The notes beneath the pieces are model-generated. The model did no database searches and was not told where the DNA came from. It saw only the letters and a program-made list of their open reading frames with translations. Of a stretch of 64,000 nucleotides of DNA, positions 34,195 to 45,469 are shown one piece after another. Where the stretch lies: the NCBI GenBank assembly GCA_034440615.1, contig JAOTOM010004781.1, positions 62,001 through 126,000 of the forward strand. Direction: 5' to 3'. The translations under genes were made by a program, and so were the position numbers. The stretch is from Ashinkailepas kermadecensis (lineage: Eukaryota; Arthropoda; Thecostraca; Neolepadidae). Each line of letters opens with the position of its first letter. The stretch's first letter is position 1.

Positions 34195-34450
34195 TCGCCT
34201 GGCTAGTTATTTGGGCTCCAGGGCGCACCAGCTGCAATGGCAAAAAGAATAAAGAAAACGGAAGCTGCTTTTCTTGTCCGATTCAGGCACAGGGGTTGGA
34301 GCAACCGCGGAGAAAGAGCAGCTGCCCCGCTCCCACTTTCAATGGAACCGCATAGGACCTCGAGAAGGGACTTCAAACTGACTTCACCTTTCTCATATTT
34401 GTGGTTGATTCGTGCTTTAGGGCGCGCCGACGCGTGGATCACCCACTTAT
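34195..34450 (-). mobile_element. Two decayed short SINE-like repeats
   Basis: CTAGTTATTTGGGCTCCAGG followed by GCGCACCAGCTGCAATGG (about 34202-34240) and GTGCTTTAGGGCGCGCCGAC with CGTGGATCACCCACTTATGTAG (about 34410-34453) match the core of the short family. Neither has both ends or a target-site duplication. Confidence 0.5.
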
Positions 34451-34801
34451 GTAGTGAGACAAGTGAACTGGTCTTAGATTGGCCTCCCAACAAGCGTCCG
34501 CTGGACGAACTCTCCGTACTCTCATGTGGAATCCCAAGACATCCAACAACAAAAACCACCGGTACAACAGCGGCCACGTGCCCAAACCGGTTTTAGCATC
34601 GTTTGGCGACGGAATCCGCAAACGTGGCGCACACCGCAAACAGACCCGAGCGCTGATTGTCTCCCGTCTTCCTCGTAGTCGGACACAGTGGGGGGCACGA
34701 CGGCTGTGGACAAAGGGGCGGTGCGAGGCGATGCCAAGAAGCCGTCGGCGCCGGTCTGTCGGCGAACCTCAGACGCTGTCAAAAACCGCCGTAAGCCCGC
34801 A

Positions 34802-34920
34802 GCGTAGCCGCCTGTGTCCGCCCGGTCCGGGGTCGGGACTCCGTAGAGTCGGTACCCAGCGTAGCCGCTTGTGTCCGCACGGTCCGGGTTCGGGACTCCG
34901 TAGAGTCGGTACCCAGCGTC
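34802..34920. repeat. 59-bp repeat, 2 copies
   Basis: CGTAGCCGC(C/T)TGTGTCCGC, then GGACTCCGTAGAGTCGGTAC CCAG, occurs twice in succession with four differences. Confidence 0.88.
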
Positions 34921-35091
34921 AGCATTAGTGGTGGCAAATAACAACAAACAAAACAAACAAAAAACCACGGGACTGAAGTCCGGGCCCGGTCTGAGGGCAT
35001 CAAGCCCGGTCAGAGACCGGTTAAAATGTATTGAAGCCCGGTCAAAGACCCGTTTGTAATACGTACTTTTCAATATCAAGTAGTACCACTG

Positions 35092-35156
35092 TTAGTTAGT
35101 TATTAGGGCTTTAGGGCGCATCGACTACATCGGTCATATAGCGCCCATATAGCGCC
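35092..35156 (-). mobile_element. Short SINE-like repeat with perfect 15-bp TSD
   Basis: The plus strand reads TTAGTTAGTTATTAGGGCTT, TAGGGCGCATCGACTACATC, GGTCATATAGCGCCCATATA and GCGCC. The AGCGCCCATAT end is duplicated (ATAGCGCC twice). Perfect CAAGTAGTACCACTG copies lie at 35077-35091 and 35157-35171. This is a recent insertion. Confidence 0.93.
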
Positions 35157-35589
35157 CAAGTAGTACCACTGGATTTTCGTCTTAATTGAGGTCACATCGG
35201 TAATTCACATCTTCGAAGACCTTGTTCAATCGCAGAACATGAGTTAAAAACAAGCCTTCTATCAAAACTTCCTTTGTATTCGCAGGCATTTATAGCAAAA
35301 CATGATGGTTACATAACATTTCTTGAATCACATAGGTTAATACCAATTTCTTACCATCCTCAATCCAATGAATCAGCAAATTTAAGACCAAGCTTCATTC
35401 ATTCACTGTTCAATAATGTGTAGAATTATGCATCACGTGTATCCAATAATCATAACATATCACTGGCAGATTAAAAATTCAAATGTATCACATTATTGTA
35501 TCCAAACTGTACCATAAAGATCATTTCCGAAGATATCGTTCACTCCCAGAAAGCAAGCTTTCTCTTTGTATTAGCAGGCTTTTTTTTTT

Positions 35590-35748
35590 TTTACTTATAC
35601 GCTTTATAAACTATTCAGCAAGCATCATTTTGTTGACATCAGTTAGTTAGCTAGTTATTTGGGCGCCCTAAAGCCCAAATAACTAACTAACTAACTGATG
35701 TCGACAAAATGATGGTTGCTGAATAGTTTATAAAGCGCATAAGTAAAT
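35590..35748. repeat. Long near-perfect palindrome, arms of about 75 bp
   Basis: The left arm (TTACTTATACGCTTTATAAA, CTATTCAGCAAGCATCATTT, TGTTGACATCAGTTAGTTAG) is repeated in reverse complement on the right (CTGATGTCGACAAAATGATG, GTTGCTGAATAGTTTATAAA, GCGCATAAGTAAA). Only a handful of bases mismatch and almost no spacer remains. The centre at about 35655-35680 is TTATTTGGGCGCCCTAAAGC CCAAATAA, the TTATTTGGGC-type start of the short SINE-like repeat facing its own inverse. Confidence 0.9.
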
Positions 35749-36027
35749 ATCCATTAATGACCATCCTCAATGAACGGAAACAACACGATTGAGACTACGA
35801 AGCTTTGAATTATTCAGTATTCGATAATATATAGAATGATAAAACCATGTGTAGATAGAACCATTGGCATACTGCCATCAGAATCAGAAGTACTAGACGT
35901 ACAATTTTGCAGTCTTTAAACGTCAAGATAGTTTACTATGAAAGCCACATCGATGGCCTGCTTTCCTATCTCTTGCTGCGTCGCCTTCGATATCAACCTA
36001 TGTATCCATGCAACTGTTTATGAATTT

Positions 36028-36100
36028 ATTACCTAAGCCTATGTGCGACTCCACTTGGAATATTGTGTACAGGCACCCCCACTTAAAAGGAGATATAAGA
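36028..36100 (+). pseudogene. CR1-like reverse-transcriptase scrap
   Basis: GCC TAT GTG CGA reads AYVRLHLEYCVQA, then APPLKRRYK. This is the conserved post-palm motif of CR1-like non-LTR retrotransposons; the copy at about 52.89 kb has AYVRP in the same place. It lies directly upstream of the Penelope-like fragment and is not part of it. Confidence 0.6.
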
Positions 36101-36109
36101 AGGTAAAGG

Positions 36110-37115
36110 ACATCTTATGATGACGAAATTGATTATGAGAAACTATAAAAGGATTTGACTGAAAAAAAATAGAAGCACAAACGAAACGGCATCTTCAGGC
36201 AATCATCCAAAGGTATCCTATCAAGTGACATTATTGATGACCTGACTCCGAGACGCAGTGGAACTCCGGTTTTCTATGGTCTACCCAAAGATTACAAGCC
36301 GACCGTTCCTCTTCGACCAGTGATAGCGACGTGTGGGGGCCCAACTGAAAAAAACCGTCTTGGCTTTTAGAAAGTGCCAAATCAGCTTTTGAAATTTGTT
36401 AAACTTCACCTGACCGACACTGACCACTTCCTTCGTCGTCTGGACCGGTTCTGGACTGAAAAAGTTCCTGAACATGCTATATTTTTCAGTATGGATGCTG
36501 TTAACCTGTATGGAAGTATTCACTTAGATGAGGTGGTGAGCTGCGTACGTGAAGCCCCGGATAGACACTATAACAACATGGACACAGCAGGCTTGAAAGT
36601 AAGCGACATTTGTGACATGCATTGATTGACTAATAAATATGTTCCGACCTGGCAGTAAGTCTATAGACAGAAGACGGGAGTGACTATGAGGAACCCTGCA
36701 GCTCCAGCAGTGACGATTTTGTACCTGGACCGTTTCGAGAGGCAAACCTTGGAAGGTGCTGAAATTCGACCTGTTTTTTTTTTGCACGTTACATAGAGGA
36801 CTCTGTTGGGGTATGGTTACGAGGTAAAGCCTCACTCTTTGCTTTCGTGAATTATATGAATAGCATACATCATAGCATTAAGTTTACGTTGGACATGACT
36901 GGGGAGGGGGAGGGAGCCATTCCTATGCTGGATACCCTGATCACTCTTCAAAAGTAACGCCAAGTGTGAGTACTCAACACAATTGTACATCAAGCCAAGC
37001 AATGCCGGACTAATTTTATATTACACTTCGGCCCACTCTAAACACACAAAGTTAAACTTAGTGAGGTCCCAGTTGCTCTTTGGGCCCAAAGAGCATCGTA
37101 CCAAATACGCAGCAA
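36110..37115 (+). pseudogene. Penelope-like element reverse transcriptase, decayed
   Basis: Pieced across several frames, the order of motifs is that of Penelope-like RTs. FYGLPKDYKPTVPLRPVIA with GGPT (about 36270-36345) is followed by FFSMDAVNLYGSIHLDEVV (about 36480-36540), corresponding to the S-D-V-x-L-[FY] motif A. YRQKTGVTMRNPAAPAV (about 36660-36717) corresponds to the Q-x-x-G-x-x-M-G-S-P motif B. RYIEDSVGVW (36787-36816) is motif C with Glu in place of the first catalytic Asp. Then come IPMLDTLIT and LYIKPSNAGLILYYTSAH (about 36983-37036). Stops and frameshifts separate these blocks. No GIY-YIG endonuclease was seen. The 3' end stops near a short SINE-like repeat at 37130. Confidence 0.85.
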
Positions 37116-37129
37116 AGCCCAGATAAACT

Positions 37130-37193
37130 GTTTGTTTGTTCATTGGGGTGTAGGGGCGCATTGACTGCAGTGGTCACGCAGCGCTCATCACAG
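37130..37193 (-). mobile_element. Short SINE-like repeat
   Basis: The plus strand reads TTTGTTTGTTCATTGGGGTG, TAGGGGCGCATTGACTGCAG and TGGTCACGCAGCGCTCAT. The tail is a (TTTG)-like run. No clean target-site duplication was found. Confidence 0.8.
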
Positions 37194-37776
37194 TAATCAG
37201 GAATTAGCTCGGCGAAAACTGGTCGAGACGGCTTAATATACAATGCATTATCGAACCCGTTACCGTCAAGACGTACCGTAGAACCATAATGATTTAACAT
37301 ATACCAAACAAGGTATTAGTGAGGCGCATATATTACACAACATTTGATTTCTGAAAGGAAGCGGAATAGCTGTCCTGATTGGACGAAGGGTGACTCGTGC
37401 CCCAGTAATTCCCGTAACGAGACTGAAGTGTGTCCAAAGTGACGTCATCGCTCATGGGCAAATCGGGGACACGCAACCAATGTGTTGAACTGACAGTGGA
37501 GCGGGACACCTTTGGCACAGTAGCCTTTGGTCGCCACTCAGGAGGTATCTATGAGTCCGGTATGTATGACCCATACGAAGCGGTATGACACCGCCTCATA
37601 GCGTTTAATCCTATGTCATGATGATGGCCACCGACCAAGACGGTGTATGATTCCCTTCAACTTGTCAGTCATGGACTCCCAACTGTCCTGCCATTTCTTC
37701 AAAACCGCGCTCCTAATATCTGGAAAGAAATTCCTCGCAGGGAGAGGAAGACATCTTATGCGGGGACCATGAGCAG

Positions 37777-37838
37777 GGTGTGTGGGGTGTGTGGGGTGGG
37801 GGGTAGGGGCGCATCGACTGCAGTGGTCATGCAGCCGA
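37777..37838 (-). mobile_element. Short SINE-like repeat with 13-bp TSD
   Basis: GGTAGGGGCGCATCGACTGC followed by AGTGGTCATGCAGCC lies between GGACCATGAGCAG (37764-37776) and GGACCATGAGTAG (37839-37851), which differ by one base. The tail here is GTGTGGGGTGTGTGGGG, a different simple repeat from the other copies. A variable tail is therefore a family trait. Confidence 0.88.
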
Positions 37839-37889
37839 GGACCATGAGTAGCACGTTTCGCTGCAGTGTCAGCAGCCTCATTCCCACTG

Positions 37890-39232
37890 GTTCACACGTG
37901 GCATGGAAGCCAATAGAATACCACCTTTTTACCTACCATGCTCAGTGTCGTTAGTCTAGCTAAAACGCTTTGCTCTACTGGGTTGGATGGGTAAGACTCC
38001 CTTTTCGACAATAGGCCACTAAGCGAGTCGCTATATATCACGTGTAGTTCATCATGTCCGACCTCAATAAAACTCAGGGCTTTGTTGATAGAGACCAGTT
38101 CAGAAGTGTACACTGATGCATTCGTGGGAAGAAAAAACGTTCGAGTTGCGGTGTTCGTTACAAAGGCGCTACCAACACCAGCGTCCGTATTTGATCCATT
38201 CGTATACGTCGGAGTGTAGTTTCGGTATGACGATACAAGTTCCAGTGTGATTAGCATGTGTTCTTGAGGAATGCCATCACCCTTCCTCAGATATGTCAGC
38301 GACACATCGATATTCGGAGTGGCCGGTCTCCAGGGAGAAGATTTTAAACATTCCACACGCATCACCCCACGCGGTTTTCTACCATTGCACGCGAAAAGGG
38401 CTTGAATTATCACGCAGAAAGGGGTAGACATCCCCAGTCGCCTTCCCCTGAACATAGCCAGAAGTCGGGAAAACACCGACCGATAGGTGGGGTAGTCGGT
38501 GAACTGGCGCAGCTTGCACGCATAGCGCATGCCAAGCAGTTCACGACGCATAGCCAGGCACGGTTCGTTCGCTTCTGCCAGAAGACTCGCTGTTGGTGAC
38601 GTGCGAAAGGAACCTGTAGCAATACGCCACGAGGTGTGATGGGTTGTGTCTAACGTTCTCTTTGTCGATGTACAATCACTGTCATACACGAAACACGCAT
38701 AGTCCAGTTTAGAGCGGACCAACGATCTATATAGGAGCATTAATGGTCATCTGTCAGCGCCGTATGACGTACGTGAAACAACATTCCGAATGTTCAAAGT
38801 TATATAACAGCTCTCACGGAGCATCAAGATCCCGATACGTCAAGCGACAGTCAAGGAGACCAAGGGGAACCTGACCACCGGCTTTGTAGGAATTACTCAC
38901 TTGTACATGATTTTCATATTTGGACACCTCTGACATCGGCAGAAATGAATGGCGGCCGTTTTCCCTGTGAAAAAGCGGAAGCCGCTCACGTTTGCCCAGC
39001 GCTCCAGGAGAGAAACAGCAAGCTGTAGCCGTCTCTGTAGCGCCGGTGCGGAAATGTTCGACGTCCAGATTCCAAAGTCGTCTACGAAAAGCGAACTACT
39101 GTAAATGGTGCCAACGTACAGGCGAACCAGAGAAACTGGCCGGACAGTGGTGTCACTTGGTCTGTTGAAATAGGTGCAATGCTCGACCCAAGCGTTTGGG
39201 TGGGTTGGCTTTCTGAACGCCAGTATATTTAC
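37890..39232 (-). pseudogene. Jockey/I-like non-LTR retrotransposon, RT palm to RNase H, decayed
   Basis: On the minus strand from 39232 the frames read SSLFVDDFGIWTSNISA (motif C with F-V-D-D; about 39105-39050) and LERWANVSGFRFFTGKTAAI (about 39000-38950). After a break, a 282-residue open frame (38740-37892) contains KLDYACFVYDS, FRTSPTASLLAEANEPCLAM and then an RNase H region: TNGSNTDAGVGSAFV (TDGS with Asn for the first catalytic Asp), VYTSELVSINKALSFI (catalytic Glu) and VIYSDSLSGLLS (catalytic Asp). It ends in KKVVFYWLPCHV, just before the final conserved histidine-containing block would finish. The endonuclease and the RT N-terminus are absent. Confidence 0.87.
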
Positions 39233-39530
39233 TCACCGAAAAATAAACAAATAGCCTGCTGGTACAGCATGCTAATAGCACTGGGACCGTAAGGAAAGAA
39301 AGAAATCAATTGAAACTTGACGGGCACCTCAGATAAGAAGGCGCCAACATTCCGCAGGCGCTTTCTGAGCACTTGCTTGGCCGTTACCCCAGTTCTCAAT
39401 GGACCGGGTCGTTGTTTTGGGCAGGTCGTGTATGCGGACGGAGCCTGCGAGGTGACACACACGTGGCGTGCCGCAGTCCCGGCCAGAGAAGCGGCGCAGA
39501 CCGGGCGCAAGCACACCACGACTGGGCAGA

Positions 39531-39937
39531 GCTGCGACACCGGCCTCTGGAGTCGACCACGCTGCGACACCAGCCTCTGGAGCCGACCACGCTGCGACAC
39601 CAGCCTCCGGAGCCGACCATGCTGCGACACCAGCCTCTGGAGCCGACCACGCTGCGACACCGGCCTCTGGAGCCGACCACGCTGCGACACCAGCCTCTGG
39701 GGCCGACCATGCTGCGACACCGGCCTCTGGAGCCGACCACGCTGCGACACCGGCCTCTGGAGCCGACCACGCTGCGACACCGGCCTCTGGAGTCGACCAC
39801 GCTGCGACACCGGCCTCTGGGGCCGACCACGCTGCGACACCAGCCTCTGGAGCCGACCATGCTGCGACACCAGCCTCTGGAGCCGACCACGCTGCGACAC
39901 CGGCCTCTGGAGCCGACCACGCTGCGACACCCCTGGC
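39531..39937. repeat. 30-bp minisatellite, about 13 copies
   Basis: The unit CTGCGACACCGGCCTCTGGA GCCGACCACG repeats exactly every 30 bp, with CAGCC/CGGCC, GAGTC/GAGCC and CCATG/CCACG variants. All six frames are open and give decapeptide strings; none is favoured. Confidence 0.96.
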
Positions 39938-39939
39938 GG

Positions 39940-41975
39940 CCGCAGGAATGCAGCCCGGGCAGCCGCGGCTGCCCGACTCTCTGCAGGTGTAACGTCCTCT
40001 GTTTGGCGCAGGCACGCCTTAATAGAGCATAGCATGTTGGTCGCACTGCAAGACGAATTGCTGCACACGGGAGCTCATATAAGATACCGCAAAGCCAGAT
40101 CATGTACAGAAAAACGCAGTCATCCGGGCACATAATGCTGGCGCGTGACTGAGAAGCAGGCCAACTACTCCATTTGCGTCCATTCGTCACTCCTGTGTCT
40201 CGCCCAAGTCCTGCGTCAGCATTCTGGTACGTCATTTAAAACATCGTGCCAGTGTGTGGATGTGTACCGCCTCCTTCAAATAGTGCAATGTGCACAATAG
40301 CGAATACGCTGGCAACTGACTACATGATGCCGTCCCAAGCAAAGGCTGTTTCGATGATGATTATTACAAGGCTTGCACTGCTCGTTAGCACTGGCGGATT
40401 CAGGGGCAACTGGGGGCATGTGCCTCTCTCCTCTCTTCTCATCCCCCGATAGAGATGTGGCACCCCTTCGACTGGAAAAAGGCGCCTCTCCAGTTCACCC
40501 TCCCATCCACACACACACTTCGCCGCTCTCGATCCAGTTGTATTTTCCAGCCGATGGCACCCCTCATGTAGAAAGGCGTCTCTCCAGAACAAGAGAGCCT
40601 CTGCTAGTCAGTTACTTTGGTGTTGCGGCGAGTCAAAACCGCATGTCGTTATTCTGTCCGTGAGCAATATGGGCATCAATTACCGATCCACAAACGTCAC
40701 ATATTGCGGTCAATTGGCACCATGGCTGGACAAATTGGCTGTTCCTGGATTGTATGCGTTCATAACATTATCCTGTCCGGATAATTATTATCTCATTTTG
40801 TATCATTTGTAGGTTTAACAGTGCTGTTTGGCGATGAACTGGTCTGTCTAATAAAGTGTTCAAGATTCACAGGAAAGAGAAAAGTGAAATTATGATGCTA
40901 ATGATTGGAAAAAATGTCCTCCGTATTCAACTACCTACAAAGTTCCGCTTTACATCCGGGATCAGAAAGTACAAATACAACCCTGATTGGCCTGGCATTG
41001 GCAACCATATAGCAATGAGCAGATTACCTAGCAATCTAGCCGACACCAGCGGCCAAGGGCAGTATTATGAGCACAATAGATATATAACCACAACATTTCT
41101 AGCCTCTACCATATTACCAATACAACACAACCAGCACCACAGTTTTTCCAGCCGACACCGGCGGTCAATGACGGTGTTATCAGCACAATACAGATAGCAC
41201 CACAACATTTACAGCCGACCACTGATCAGCAGACACAACCGAGCGTTGGCTCAGTGATGTTCTACCAAATTGGGCACACATGTTTGTACAGATTCCGCTG
41301 TTTCCTTTTCATCACTGAGCCATTAGAAAGTCACCATATACAGCATGACATGTTAATCATACCGCATTGCACATACCACATCGCATAGCGCGTATAGTAT
41401 AGCATAGCATAGTAGTAGCAAAATATACAGCATATGTCAAGTGATGGGTGGTCCCCGAGATCCTTTGTAATATACGAAATGATGATCATATATGCCATAA
41501 TTTATTCCGAAACTGTGACAAATGTACTGATGTGTACGTGCTAGATCGCTATGCTTAACATCAACACGTTGAGCACCCAAGTAATGTCGGTTGCGGCAAG
41601 CAATGTAAACAGAGTCAAATCAGACAACTGACCTGCAATCCCCCAGCAATATACATCGGAGCGTCCGGTTGGTATAAGACTGGACTGGTTTGGCGACGAC
41701 GGGCCGGGCCGTGACATTAAGGCTTCTGTCACGTGATCCCAGAGCACCTGCTTTCTGATACACACACGCAGAGCGACTTCACTGGGGTCTGGTGTTATTT
41801 AGAACTTCGAGAGCCACACCGAAGTCCACGGGACTCGGTTCCTTCTAACCCTCGTCCGTATAGTGGGGTTGTTCCAATCCCCCTCCCAAGCTTTTTTTTT
41901 CACCACGATAAACGGCGCAGATGAGCGTGCCGCCGCCTGGCATACATTATCGAGCATACTTTGCTGATTTCATGA
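39940..41975. other. Unannotated stretch
   Basis: No gene or known element was recognised. A small (ATAGC)-like run lies at 41395-41412. Open frames are short and without motifs. Confidence 0.4.
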
Positions 41976-41979
41976 TGCA

Positions 41980-42700
41980 AAACATTTGAAAGTGTCCCAG
42001 GACACTGACCTAAGACGTGATAAGTGGCACCATGCAAGACAATTTTTGCCAACATCGCGAATCAGCAATCCACTCCCGCATATGTTCTCCAAATCACCAA
42101 TGAAGAGTGTGGTAGAATGATGGACAACTCAGCTAATCCGTCTACATAGGTCATTGAGTTTTCCAATGTCATCCTAGATCACTGACCTAACTTGACCTCA
42201 GATGACCTCTTCGGGGTTAGTAGTTACGGTGGAGCTAAAATGTGGACGCCAATGCTGAATCTGGTGTTCAATCTTGCCCCTGGGTACTAGAAAACGGTTG
42301 TTCAGGCAGTACCTTTGAAACCCCTAAAATAATGGTAACAATTTGAACTCGTCGGACAGCTTACCTATGTGTCGACAGGTAAGAGACCGCACATGGTTAA
42401 TATGCAGATACAGAGAAACACCGCGATGAATACCTCAAACGTGTGTCTCAGGGCTAAAATAATGGTTTTTCGTTAGGTGCGAGATATCTAAACGAGCACA
42501 TTAGGATGTCGAAATTTGCCATGGGATTAGTGTCTCTTAAAATGCTTTTGATGTCTTTCAGACTCAAATTTGAGCCAAACGTTTTGGTGCTTATGACTGT
42601 ACCTTTATCATTTGCTTTGATATTCATAATTTAGGAAGAGCTATATTTGAGATAGGAAGAATAATACCTATGCAATAAACTGGTATTGTATGTGACATCA
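41980..42700 (+). repeat. Dispersed repeat, longest copy
   Basis: The left part matches 24690-25090 (CACTGACCTAACTTGACCTC; ACCTATGTGTCGACAGG versus ACCTATGTGTTGCAG). The right part matches 19205-19345 (ATGGTTTTTCGTTAGGTGC; TCGAAATTTGCCATGG). The two partial copies together span most of this one, which defines an element of at least 600 bp. No coding potential was seen. Confidence 0.65.
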
Positions 42701-43700
42701 CATTATATGTATCCCTGTACCCACAATTGCATTGCAAAATGTTTGTGTACCACTATTCCTTACCAAGAGCATAAACATGATACTTATTTGCGAGATACTG
42801 TTAGAAAGGAAACATGAAGACTTGATGAACACGCATCAAGGAGCAGGGTGTCGATACTTCTTGGAGAAGGATGTCAATTGAGCGTTGAAAAAGTGGTACA
42901 TTCCACCCTATTTCACAAATAATTTATCACTGGTCTACTACCGTTTTCACACCTGCAACGGTTGAAAGTAAAACTTTTACATTTTGCAGAAAAAAGAGCT
43001 AAAATTAACCTGGGAGGTCATCCATTGACCCACAATATCCACATCGGGTATCAATCGCGAGGCCTCGTGACGTGAACAAAACACCAATTTCATCGTCAAA
43101 GATGAAGAGCGTCAAATAGAGAGGAGGGGATGAAGAGCGCCATACATTGAATGATCGAACAAAGTCTGAATGCATGAAATGCCCTCCCCCAAGTTATACT
43201 TGCTTAAAATAGGCACTGCAAATAACGAGTCGTTGTCTTTAACCCAGGTGCGCGAAAGTGCATTGGAACATGCAGGATATATTCAATTTTCAGAGAATGA
43301 ACACTGAGCCTTTCGATATACTGTGCACGTGGAATTATTATTGAGATTGTGTTCATATTCGCACGTTTCTACACCCATACTGTGGCTCCAGACGCCTTCG
43401 CCATAGGCGCGTCGGTCGGCATGTACGCCTCTGTTCCCTATCGGAATCCAGCATACACGCACGGTTTTCCTGACTGATATGAGAAACGGACAGAATCACA
43501 TATAGAACAACCTACGAGATTTTGTTTTATGAAAGCACTTCGATTATCGCAACCAGCTCCAAGCTACCCAAGTAAAATACATTACAAGAATAAATACACA
43601 AGAAGCACATACTGCTCAAGGATCCAGTGTCGCTTCAGTGTCGTTCTTTGACCATCGGTAAGCATGTGCGTAGTGTCTAATAAATGCATAGATGCTCCCA
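42701..43700. other. AT-rich unannotated stretch
   Basis: No gene, array or known element was recognised. Confidence 0.4.
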
Positions 43701-43704
43701 GGTT

Positions 43705-44230
43705 TTAAGTCCGGAACAGCTCAGGTGCGATGTCACCCTTACGCATCACTGCAAAAGGCAGTTCAGCTGCAGTTGACACCGGATTCCAAGGGGCATGAAT
43801 AATTGCTGAACATGCATTACTCAAAGCACTCGTTCTGCTACCTTCAAACAGAGCACGAATACGAACGCAGAAGGCCGAACTCGTCACGTATCACCAACCG
43901 TAGACAAGTGTCAACATTCGGCGCGAGAACACCGCTTCCTACGTGGGATGGATGGGAAACTGTCGTAACCTGCAGGCGTAAAACGCAAGCCAAGCATTTC
44001 CCATGTTAACGCCAGTGGTGGTTCACTGGCCTCTGCCAGCAAGCTAGCGATTGGCGAGGTTTGGAATAGCGCGATAACAATGAGTAGCGCTGCGTGGGGC
44101 ACCGAGTCAGGGACACGCTTACTGGTCGCGCAAACACCATCATACACACAACTTACGCAGTCCGGCTTGAACCGAATCAAGGACCGGTAGAACATCATCA
44201 GTGTCCTACGGCCAGCGCCATAAGAGGTTC
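43705..44230 (-). pseudogene. Third Jockey/I-like non-LTR fragment
   Basis: On the minus strand FRTSYGAGRRTLMMFYRSLI, RFKPDCVSCVYDG, FQTSPIASLLAEASEPPLAL and MLGLRFT align in order with the 38.7-kb copy (YRSLVRSKLDYACFVYDS, FRTSPTASLLAEANEPCLAM, LLGMRYA). After a break, CVRIRALFEGSRTSA and RKGDIAPELFRT correspond to the stretch before RNase H. The RNase H domain itself was not found. Confidence 0.75.
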
Positions 44231-44404
44231 GAAAAATACATTTCGGTAGGATGATATAGTTCAAGCAAGTTCCCTTTGAACGTCTTGAAATGTCTGCACG
44301 ACAACCAACTATCATGCTGCACCCCAATACAATTTACGGTCCGTTGAATTCCAGTCTCTGGTGAATGCCAGTGCGAATCCAACTCAAAATCATCACCAGG
44401 AGGT

Positions 44405-44562
44405 GCCACGGTCATCACGTTGATCCACTGAAGCCTGTAAATAAAACCGGCTGGGGTACGGTCACCACGTTGATCCACTGAAGCCTGTAAATAACACCGG
44501 CTGGCCTACGGTCACCACGTTGATCCACTGAAGCCTGTAAATAACACCGGCTGGGGTACGGT
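44405..44562. repeat. 50-bp tandem repeat, left part of a split array
   Basis: ACGGTCACCACGTTGATCCA, CTGAAGCCTGTAAATAACAC, CGGCTGG recurs at about 44410, 44460 and 44510. The array breaks off at 44562 and its next unit appears at 51765-51822 (GGTACGGTCACTACGTTGAT CCACTGAAGCCTG). Joining the two restores the repeat register. Confidence 0.9.
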
Positions 44563-44850
44563 CAGGGGCGTCGATTTGTATCCTTTTGTGGGGGCCAGGG
44601 CCCCACCAATGTTGATCTTGGCCCCCCCAATGTTGATTTGGGCCTCCCCAATAACATATGCTATTTTTATGCTGATAAAAAAATTGAAGGAAAAAAGAAG
44701 GAAAACACCATGCTAGGTACATAGAAAATGTAGTTGATGTTAACCAGCACATTTTGTAATGAAAAAAAAAACAGATTTGGGTTAGATAGCGGACTGACTC
44801 TCCACCTTTTGCTACAAAATTCAAAATGGTGTGCACAAAAACCAATTGTC
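44563..44850 (+). repeat. hAT-like left-end block, copy A
   Basis: It starts CAGGGGCGTCGATTTGTATC CTTTTGTGGGGGC and runs through GCCCCACCAATGTTGATCTT, CAATAACATATGCTATTTTT, GTTAACCAGCACATTTTGTA and GGACTGACTCTCCACCTTTT. Copy B (45088-45365) matches it over its length with small indels. Confidence 0.85.
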
Positions 44851-45087
44851 ATTGTCAAACTTGCATACAATCCAGTACCGTGAACAACAATCAGTTATCA
44901 TTGAGAGTGTGGATATACAAACTATAACTAACCTCAACAGCCCACTCATCACACTATCAGCTTGATATTTACCTGGTACCTTGGCACCTAGGTACATGCT
45001 ACAGAAAGACTGAGAAGAGCTTGTGAAGTGGTCCAAAAAATGTCAGATGAAATAAAATTTTGATAAGTGCAAAATCATGCATGTATG

Positions 45088-45365
45088 CAGGGGCGTCGAT
45101 TTGTATCCTTTTGTGGGGGCTATGGCCCCACCAATGTTGATCTTGCCCCCCAATGTTGATTTGGGCCCTCCCAATAACTTATGCTATTTTATGCTGATAA
45201 GAAAGCTAAAGGGAAAAATGAAAAACCCCATGCTAAGTAAAAACATTGATGTTAACCAGCACATTTTGTACTGAATAGCAACAGATTTGGATTAGATAGT
45301 GGACTGACTCTCCACCTTTTGTTGAAAAATGTAAAATTGTGTGCAAAAACAAACAAAATAGCTGG
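45088..45365 (+). repeat. hAT-like left-end block, copy B
   Basis: It is collinear with copy A at 44563 (CAGGGGCGTCGATTTGTATC, then CAATAACTTATGCTATTTTA, GTTAACCAGCACATTTTGTA, GGACTGACTCTCCACCTTTT). The eight bases before it (CATGTATG) are not repeated at the right end of the insertion, so this is an internal duplication or a nested end. Confidence 0.85.
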
Positions 45366-45398
45366 AATTACCTCCACTGTGGAAGTACAGCTTTCTGG

Positions 45399-45465
45399 GT
45401 TGGTTGGTTGGTTATTTGGGTTTACGGCCGCATTGACTGCGTTGGTCATACAGCGCCCATACAAC
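45399..45465 (-). mobile_element. Short SINE-like repeat with GTTG-type tail
   Basis: TTGGTTGGTTGGTTATTTGG, GTTTACGGCCGCATTGACTG and GTTGGTCATACAGCGCCCAT make up a complete-looking copy. Its tail (GGTTGGTTGG) equals the tail of the tRNA-headed SINE read in reverse. This copy therefore shows the link between the two families best. Confidence 0.85.
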
Positions 45466-45469
45466 TTTT

